Assembly: GCA_937900305.1 (NCBI GenBank)
Contig: CALCCV010000583.1
Location: 1 to 14,754, forward strand
Length of the DNA: 14,754 nt
Direction of reading: 5' to 3'
Source of the DNA: an uncultured Pseudobdellovibrionaceae bacterium
GTDB taxonomy: Bacteria; Bdellovibrionota; Bdellovibrionia; Bdellovibrionales; Bdellovibrionaceae
Shown: in pieces, positions 6,901 to 12,219 of the stretch
Layout: the number at the start of each line of letters is the position of its first letter
How positions within the stretch are numbered: the first letter of the stretch is position 1
Notes under the pieces: generated by a model
Databases searched by the model: none
What the model was told of the DNA's origin: nothing
What the model saw: the letters and a program-made list of their open reading frames with translations, nothing else
Translations under genes and position numbers: made by a program

Positions 6901-8423
6901 AGCCAGCCCATGAGTGAGAGCTTCACACCGACGGTGAGTTCGGATGGCCAATAGAGCTGATCTTGCTGGTCGGGCTTTGAGACCGCCGAAAGATTTGCGG
7001 AGGCTGCATAATTTTGGAATGTGTAATTGGCTTGAACATAAGTCACTTGAGATTGCCATCGCGAGTACGTGCTTTCGAGGTAGCTGTAAGTTCCGCCGGC
7101 TTGGCTGCTGAAGGAGAGCCGCGGAAAAAGTTGGTATCGATATCCCAAGTTCATTTGAGTGCGGCCGGTCTCGCGCGAAAAGTAATAGATATCAAAGCTC
7201 GGAATTGCCGCCATTCCCAGATCTTCGGCGGAATCATTGATTGCGTAGGGCGCCGTTGGTGAAACTCCGGTGCGACCTTGGTCGGGCGAATAGTTTCCTT
7301 GCATCTCGGGTGCGATGGAGTTTGATGACATTTCTGTCATTCGCTCCTCTAATTTTTCTTCGCCCTTGTAGAGTGAGTGCGTATAAGAGCCATTGAAGTT
7401 GAGTGAGAGTTTGGCTTTGACGTAGCTCATTGAGCCGCCGGCTTGCAGGCTGGTGATCTTATTTGAATCTTTGCTTCGACGCGAGGTCGGAAGACTCAGT
7501 TGGCCCGTCGCTCGCGAAATCAAAAGAGCATCACCACTCAATGATTTTGGAAATAACTGAGTCACACCCAGATTCAAATCTCCGGCCCCGATGGTGTCAA
7601 AGAGCATTCCTCGGACACTGGCCGAGCGAAGTTCTGACAACTGATATTCATATCCCAAACCAAAAACATATTTCGGCATTTCAAAATTTTTGCTGAGGCC
7701 CGGAAAGAACTTTCGGGTGGCTTGAGGAATTTCTGGACGTTCGAGAAATGTGAGGAGCGACGGAGTCCAGCGACTTTTCGAATCCGCTTTGATGACACTG
7801 ACAAAAGACAGGGTCGAACCCGCAGGTGGAGTTCCGCCGGCGACCTGACCGCCACTCATGTCTGACACTTGCGCAGTGGCGCTGGCACTCGAGCGATCAC
7901 GTTCGCTGATCATCGATTGATTCGAGTATTGCATCATGATGAAAACAGTGGCGAGGCTCATGTCTTTTTCGCCATAGATTGAAGTCGTGCTAGATGATCC
8001 GAGAATTCCTGGCGGCACCAGTTCGCTCGAACTTGCGTTGGTCGCAGAGCTGGTTGGGTTTGCCAGTGGACCCATAAATTTAGGTTGTCCTGACGACGAA
8101 AGTTTGCGCTGCAGTTGTGCAGGCGTGGCGACTTTTTCTTTTTTCACCGATTTCCAGGGTGTGCGAGGTACGGGTGCACTGAAGCTGGCCGATTTCAAGC
8201 CCGCTGATTTCATTTTGAGAGGGTGGCGTCCTTTTGCTCTTGCTCCGACTGAAGGAGCAGCGGATGCCTCCCAGTTGTCAGAGTTGGCCCACTTCACCTT
8301 CATAGCTTCGTCATTCGCTCGAGCCGGGCAAATGCCAATGCTGAATCCGCAGACGGCGATGAGAGCCACCTTATCAAGGAGTTGAGAGCTGCGATGGAGG
8401 AAGTGAGCTTTTGAAATTCTCAT
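6897..8423 (-). CDS. Large outer-membrane beta-barrel-like protein, hypothetical
   Basis: The protein has 508 residues from ATG 8423. A longer form from TTG 8459 is possible, but it would put 12 residues before the signal peptide and its start lies at the edge of a 17-bp palindrome. The signal peptide (MRISKAH...LLDKVALIAVCGFSIGI) ends PARA-N near residue 37. A basic, Ser/Pro-rich unstructured region (to about 150) is followed by a body of alternating strands such as KYVFGLGYEYQLSELRSASV, KAKLSLNFNGSYTHSLY, MNLGYRYQLFPRLSFSS and SQVTYVQANYTFQNYAASANL, ending VGVKLSLMGWL. This fits a transport- or secretin-unrelated barrel of about 12-16 strands, with the count being a guess. No family recognised. 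Neither start has a good Shine-Dalgarno sequence. It is convergent and overlapping by four bases with the amylase gene, and divergent from hflX. Confidence 0.75.
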   Translation of the reverse strand: MRISKAHFLHRSSQLLDKVALIAVCGFSIGICPARANDEAMKVKWANSDNWEASAAPSVGARAKGRHPLKMKSAGLKSASFSAPVPRTPWKSVKKEKVATPAQLQRKLSSSGQPKFMGPLANPTSSATNASSSELVPPGILGSSSTTSIYGEKDMSLATVFIMMQYSNQSMISERDRSSASATAQVSDMSGGQVAGGTPPAGSTLSFVSVIKADSKSRWTPSLLTFLERPEIPQATRKFFPGLSKNFEMPKYVFGLGYEYQLSELRSASVRGMLFDTIGAGDLNLGVTQLFPKSLSGDALLISRATGQLSLPTSRRSKDSNKITSLQAGGSMSYVKAKLSLNFNGSYTHSLYKGEEKLEERMTEMSSNSIAPEMQGNYSPDQGRTGVSPTAPYAINDSAEDLGMAAIPSFDIYYFSRETGRTQMNLGYRYQLFPRLSFSSQAGGTYSYLESTYSRWQSQVTYVQANYTFQNYAASANLSAVSKPDQQDQLYWPSELTVGVKLSLMGWL

Positions 8424-8440
8424 ATTGATTGACTTGTGCA

Positions 8441-8457
8441 GAGACAGGGCCTGTCTC
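8441..8457. promoter_or_regulatory. Perfect 17-bp palindrome upstream of the barrel gene
   Basis: GAGACAGG-G-CCTGTCTC has perfect 8-bp arms around one base. It ends 17 bp before ATG 8423 of the minus-strand barrel gene, a position typical for a repressor operator overlapping the start of transcription, or for an mRNA structure at the leader. The first copy of TGTCTCAA (8452-8459) lies in its right arm. Confidence 0.45.
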
Positions 8458-8565
8458 AATCTGATGTGATTCCAAGTCCTTTTCGGTTCGGCGGCGAAGC
8501 TGAGGAGGCTTCAGTGAGCCCGAAGATTTTTTTTGTCTCAACCCGACGCAGAGTGTGTCCATTTC

Positions 8566-8585
8566 TTAGACGGATGTTTGTCTAA
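8566..8585. promoter_or_regulatory. Inverted repeat TTAGAC-N8-GTCTAA upstream of hflX
   Basis: Perfect 6-bp arms (8566-8571 and 8580-8585) separated by 8 bp, a spacing that fits a dimeric regulator. It lies 41 bp before the hflX start. Its right arm is part of TGTCTAAA (8579-8586), similar to TGTCTCAA at 8534-8541 and 8452-8459. Confidence 0.35.
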
Positions 8586-8626
8586 AAATGGAATGCCAAA
8601 GGGATCAATCGGTGCAATGATTTGCC

Positions 8627-10012
8627 ATGCAAAAATCTGAATCGAATTCCCGATTGAAAGCTGTTCTGGTGAGTGTGCAATTGCCTGGCGTGAGTGCTGA
8701 AGACTTACAAAGTTCTTTGGCCGAACTCACTCGGTTGGTCACCACACTTGGCTACGATGTGATTGGGCAGCTGACCCAAAAACGCGATTCTGACCGCCAA
8801 GCCACGTTGCTTGGCGAAGGAAAGTTGAAAGAACTGGCTGAGTGGACCAAAGGGCCTGAAGATGAGAGTGATGAGGACGGCGAAGAGAACGATGGCGATG
8901 ACAGTGCCAATGACGATGACAGTAACGATGACAAAATCGATGAAAAGGAAGAGTCTCAGATTGCGCGGCCCACGGGGCGGGCAGAAATTGTCATTGTAGA
9001 TTGTGATCTGTCTCCGTCGCAGCTTCGAAACCTGGAAGGCGCTGCTGGCGTGCAAGTTTTGGATCGCACCGGCGTGATTATTGAAATCTTCAGTCGCCAT
9101 GCTCGCACCAAGGCGGCCAGACTGCAGGTGGAAATAGCGAGACTGGTCTACATGGCTCCGCGATTGCGCGAGACCGGTGGTGGCGCAGATCGCCAGGGCG
9201 GCGGCATTGGTGGCAAAGGGGCCGGCGAAACCAGTCTTGAACTCGATCGACGTCGTATTCGCGATCGCATTAAAGAACTCAAGGACGAATTGGCAGCGAT
9301 CGGAAATGAGCATCAGTTGCGGCGAGCGCGGCGTGAAAAGGAGATCACGGTGGCGCTGGTCGGTTATACCAATGCCGGAAAATCTTCATTGATGCGAGCG
9401 ATGACGGGGAGCGAAGTGTTGGTCGCCGATAAACTCTTTGCGACCCTTGATACCACCATTCGCCCCATCCATCCTGAAACCATTCCGAAAATTTTGCTGT
9501 CGGATACGGTTGGTTTTATAAAAAAACTGCCACACGATCTGGTGGCCTCATTTAAATCAACCTTAGATGAGGCTTCGCACGCTTCTCTTTTGCTGTTTGT
9601 CGTGGATGCTTCAGATGGTTCATTTCGATCTCAATTGGCAGTAACTAAAGAAGTTTTAGCTGAAGTTGGTGTCACGGATGTTCCAAGCTTATTGGTCTTG
9701 AATAAGCAAGATCGATTGAAGATTGAAGAAAGGTCTCAACTGGCGGCCGAGTTTCCCGATGCCTTTTTTATGTCCACCAGGAGTCCAGAGGATTTGAAGC
9801 GTCTTCGGGATACGATTCTCTCATTTTTTGAAAAGGACATGGTCGAAGAAGATCTCTTTATCCCCTACACTGCGCAGGGGGTCGTTGGCGATGTGCGATC
9901 CCGCTCGCGTGTGCTGATGGAAACCTATGATGAGCGCGGGGTGACGTTGAAAATTCGAGTGAGTACTGATGTTTTGTCTCAATTTCACAAACGACTGCAG
10001 AAAGATCACTGA
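8627..10012 (+). CDS. hflX: GTPase HflX with an acidic insert
   Basis: The protein has 461 residues. HflX binds the large ribosomal subunit and splits stalled 70S ribosomes using GTP. The N-terminal domain (10-75, 118-180) has LLGEGKLKEL and LSPSQLRNLE followed by VLDRTGVIIEIFSRHA, all HflX hallmarks. The glycine-rich loop with GGIGGKGAGETSLELDRR covers 192-210, and a coiled helix precedes the G domain: G1 GYTNAGKSS (246-254), G2 TT at 276-277, G3 DTVGF (293-297), G4 NKQD (359-362), G5 near STRS (383). A strongly acidic, low-complexity insert (about 76-111, rich in D, E, N and S) separates KELAEWTK from EIVIVDCDLSPSQ; E. coli HflX has only a short connection there. No good Shine-Dalgarno sequence precedes ATG 8627, and upstream in-frame starts run into TGA 8618. 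The next gene starts directly at its stop codon. Confidence 0.95.
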   Translation: MQKSESNSRLKAVLVSVQLPGVSAEDLQSSLAELTRLVTTLGYDVIGQLTQKRDSDRQATLLGEGKLKELAEWTKGPEDESDEDGEENDGDDSANDDDSNDDKIDEKEESQIARPTGRAEIVIVDCDLSPSQLRNLEGAAGVQVLDRTGVIIEIFSRHARTKAARLQVEIARLVYMAPRLRETGGGADRQGGGIGGKGAGETSLELDRRRIRDRIKELKDELAAIGNEHQLRRARREKEITVALVGYTNAGKSSLMRAMTGSEVLVADKLFATLDTTIRPIHPETIPKILLSDTVGFIKKLPHDLVASFKSTLDEASHASLLLFVVDASDGSFRSQLAVTKEVLAEVGVTDVPSLLVLNKQDRLKIEERSQLAAEFPDAFFMSTRSPEDLKRLRDTILSFFEKDMVEEDLFIPYTAQGVVGDVRSRSRVLMETYDERGVTLKIRVSTDVLSQFHKRLQKDH

Positions 10013-10501
10013 GTGAAAAATATCGACAAGTCCATGTTGATGAAAAAGATTTGTGAACAGATTGAAAAGGAATTGATTTCGCTCAAGGCGGCGGCGCTCG
10101 CAACCTATCAAGCGGCCACGGATGAAGAGGCGAAGCCTGAAAACAAATATGACACTCGAGCCTTAGAGGCGTCTTATTTGGCGGGGGCACAAGCGCTGAG
10201 AGTTCGCGAGATTGAAGATCTTTTGAACGTGTACCGATTGCTTTCGTTGCCATCGTATTCGATGGACCAAACCATTGGGCCTGCGGCCTTAGTGAGGTTG
10301 CAGTTTGCTCAGAAACAAATTTTGGTATTTATGCTGCCCAAAGGGGGCGGATTGAATGTCAGTGTGGGCTCTCAACAGATTCAAGTCGTGACGCCCGCAA
10401 GTCCTCTGGGCGAGGCCTTGGTGGGCTTGGGTGTGGGAGATTCAGCCATTGTTGAAGTCGGTGCAGCTGTCAAAGAGTACGAAATTCTAGAGATTTGCTA
10501 G
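10013..10501 (+). CDS. GreA/GreB-like transcription elongation factor family protein
   Basis: The protein has 162 residues from GTG 10013, which abuts the hflX stop without a gap, so translation is probably coupled. Residues 1-75 form a helical hairpin with the conserved string TDEEAKPENKYDTRALEASY (36-55), the counterpart of the acidic coiled-coil tip that Gre factors insert into the RNA polymerase secondary channel. The C-terminal domain, with VVTPASPLGEALVGLGVGDS (125-144) and EYEILEI at the end, is the FKBP-like Gre domain that binds polymerase. The hairpin differs from true GreA, which reads GDLSENAEY at the tip, so RNA cleavage activity is uncertain; it may compete with or modulate GreA. 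An internal start at ATG 10034 is possible but would cut the first helix. It ends 13 bp from the convergent ABC-F gene, with no clear terminator between. Confidence 0.75.
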   Translation: MKNIDKSMLMKKICEQIEKELISLKAAALATYQAATDEEAKPENKYDTRALEASYLAGAQALRVREIEDLLNVYRLLSLPSYSMDQTIGPAALVRLQFAQKQILVFMLPKGGGLNVSVGSQQIQVVTPASPLGEALVGLGVGDSAIVEVGAAVKEYEILEIC

Positions 10502-10514
10502 CTGACTACGTTGC

Positions 10515-12137
10515 TTAAACAGACGCGTGGCTGGAGCTTGAGCTGTTAGAAGGCCGCGTGAGTTCAATGTATTCGTCGTAAGTCATGCGTCGATCGTCTT
10601 TCAATGTGACATCTATATCGATGATCCGGTTGGCCACCGTTTGGATAAATTCGTGATCGTGTGAAGTGAAAATCACCGTGCCTTTGAAGCGTTGGATGCC
10701 TTCGTTGACCGCTGTGATGCTTTCTAAATCCAAGTGATTAGTCGGTCCATCCAACAACAAAACGTTGGCCCCCGACAGCATCATTTTAGCCAACATGCAG
10801 CGAACCTTTTCGCCGCCCGAGAGGACCTTTGGTTTTTTCAAGGCCTCTTCGCCTCCGAAAAGCATTTTGCCTAAGAAGCCGCGGATGAAAGATTCATCTT
10901 TCAATTCCGAAAACTTGCGCAACCAATCAATCAGATTGGCGTCTTCCGTGTCAAAGTGTTGAGTGTTGTCGGCCGGAAAATAACTGCGAGTGGTGGTGAT
11001 TCCCCAGTTGAACGTGCCTGCGTCCGGTTCCATTTCGCCAGCCAAAATATTCAAGAGGGTGGTCTTCGCCAAATCATTGCGACTTAGCAGGACAACTTTG
11101 TCGCCCTTTTTGAGTGAGAAGCTGATGTCTTTCAAAAGAACTTCGCCGTTCAATGTCTTGCTGAGCCCCTTCACTTCGAGGAGATCATTGCCGGCTTCGC
11201 GTTTAGATTCGAATCCGACGAAGGGGCGGCGCCGCGTGGATGCGGGAAGTTCGGCCAGGTCCAACTTCTCTAGCTGCTTTTGGCGAGAAGAGGCTTGTCG
11301 CGATTTGGAGGCGTTGGCGCTGAAGCGTTGAATGAAACTCTTGAGTTCTTCCGCCTTGTCAGAGTTCTTCTTTTGGACATCGGATTTTAATTTTTGGCTC
11401 AGTTCGCTGGCTTGGCGCCAAAAATCATAATTGCCAGAGTAGACGGTCACTTTAGAAAAATCGATGTCGGCGATGTGCGTGCAAACTTTGTTCAAAAAAT
11501 GGCGATCATGCGAGACGACGATCACGGTATTTTTAAAATCGAAGAGAAAGTTTTCGAGCCACTGGATGGCATAGATATCGAGATGATTTGTCGGCTCATC
11601 AAGAAGAAGTACATCCGGTTGACCGATGAGCGCTTGGGCCAACAGCACCTTCACTTTGTCCCCGCCCTCGAGATCCTTCATCAGTTTGTCGTTGGCCGAA
11701 TTGGGAATTCCCAGTCCTGCCAGCAGGACGCCAGCTTCGGACTCGGCTTCCCATCCGTTGAGTTCTGCAAAAACAGTTTCGAGCTCAGAAGCGCGGTCGC
11801 CATCTTTTTCAGAAAAATCTGGCTTGGCATACAACGCATCTTTTTCGACCATGATTTTGTAAAGGCGTTCGTTGCCCATCAAAACAGTTTGCATCACGGT
11901 GTGATTGTCAAAGGCATAGTGATCTTGGCGTAAAACCGAAAGGCGCAAATCTTTCGCCATGTGCACTTGGCCGCGATTGGGTTCAATTTCGCCGGCGAGA
12001 ACTTTGATGAAGGTGGATTTGCCGGCGCCATTGGCACCGATCAAACCATAACAATTGCCAGGCGTAAATTTGACGTTCACGTCCTCAAAAAGTTTTTTCC
12101 CACCAAATTGCAAAGTCACATCCGACGTACTGATCAT
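10515..12137 (-). CDS. ybiT: ABC-F family ATPase, YbiT type, with degenerate second ATP site
   Basis: The protein has 540 residues. ABC-F proteins bind the ribosomal E site and act on stalled or antibiotic-bound ribosomes; they have no membrane domain. NBD1 carries Walker A GANGAGKST (34-42), signature LEGGDK (156-161), Walker B with catalytic Glu VLLLDE (176-181) and switch H210. A charged linker follows (about 240-315, including RFSANASKSRQASSR, typical of YbiT). NBD2 is degenerate: the Walker A position reads SRNDLAKTT (352-360), both key glycines replaced, and the Walker B position reads LLLDGPTNHLD with Gly464 in place of the catalytic Glu. The signature LSGGEK (439-444) and H493 are kept. 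The C-terminus is a Ser-rich tail (SNSSSSSHASV). The ATG has AGGTGG at 12145-12150 and its own promoter. I recall related YbiT-like proteins with a similarly altered NBD2, so this may be a subfamily trait. Confidence 0.93.
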   Translation of the reverse strand: MISTSDVTLQFGGKKLFEDVNVKFTPGNCYGLIGANGAGKSTFIKVLAGEIEPNRGQVHMAKDLRLSVLRQDHYAFDNHTVMQTVLMGNERLYKIMVEKDALYAKPDFSEKDGDRASELETVFAELNGWEAESEAGVLLAGLGIPNSANDKLMKDLEGGDKVKVLLAQALIGQPDVLLLDEPTNHLDIYAIQWLENFLFDFKNTVIVVSHDRHFLNKVCTHIADIDFSKVTVYSGNYDFWRQASELSQKLKSDVQKKNSDKAEELKSFIQRFSANASKSRQASSRQKQLEKLDLAELPASTRRRPFVGFESKREAGNDLLEVKGLSKTLNGEVLLKDISFSLKKGDKVVLLSRNDLAKTTLLNILAGEMEPDAGTFNWGITTTRSYFPADNTQHFDTEDANLIDWLRKFSELKDESFIRGFLGKMLFGGEEALKKPKVLSGGEKVRCMLAKMMLSGANVLLLDGPTNHLDLESITAVNEGIQRFKGTVIFTSHDHEFIQTVANRIIDIDVTLKDDRRMTYDEYIELTRPSNSSSSSHASV

Positions 12138-12162
12138 GTCTCAACCACCTATTTGAGCTCGT

Positions 12163-12191
12163 TTTATAGAGCAAAGAGAGCAGAGATTCAA
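12163..12191 (-). promoter_or_regulatory. Sigma-70-type promoter of the ABC-F gene
   Basis: On the minus strand TTGAAT (12191-12186), a 17-bp spacer, and TATAAA (12168-12163). Start of transcription is expected near 12156, giving a leader of about 19 nt with the Shine-Dalgarno AGGTGG 7 nt before ATG 12137. The ABC-F gene thus need not depend on read-through from the large gene upstream. Confidence 0.6.
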
Positions 12192-12219
12192 TCGCATTGT
12201 TCGGCGGGACTTTGCTGAT

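Noticed and set aside
8621..8633. Small inverted repeat TTTGC-CAT-GCAAA around the hflX start codon
   Set aside because: Arms of five bases with a 3-nt loop are too weak to claim regulation.
8617..8640. Seven-codon reading frame (ATG 8617 to TGA 8640) overlapping the hflX start, possible leader peptide
   Set aside because: The nearest Shine-Dalgarno-like AAAGGGA (8598-8604) is 12 nt away and the peptide has no regulatory pattern such as repeated codons; chance is enough.
8705..9313. Minus-strand frame of 202 codons inside hflX, with a hydrophobic stretch
   Set aside because: The hydrophobic run is simply the complement of the acidic GAT/GAC-rich insert of HflX.
11394..11933. Long plus-strand frame of 179 codons antisense to the ABC-F gene
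   Set aside because: It lies wholly inside the well-supported ABC-F coding region, has no recognisable domain and follows from codon bias of the opposite strand.
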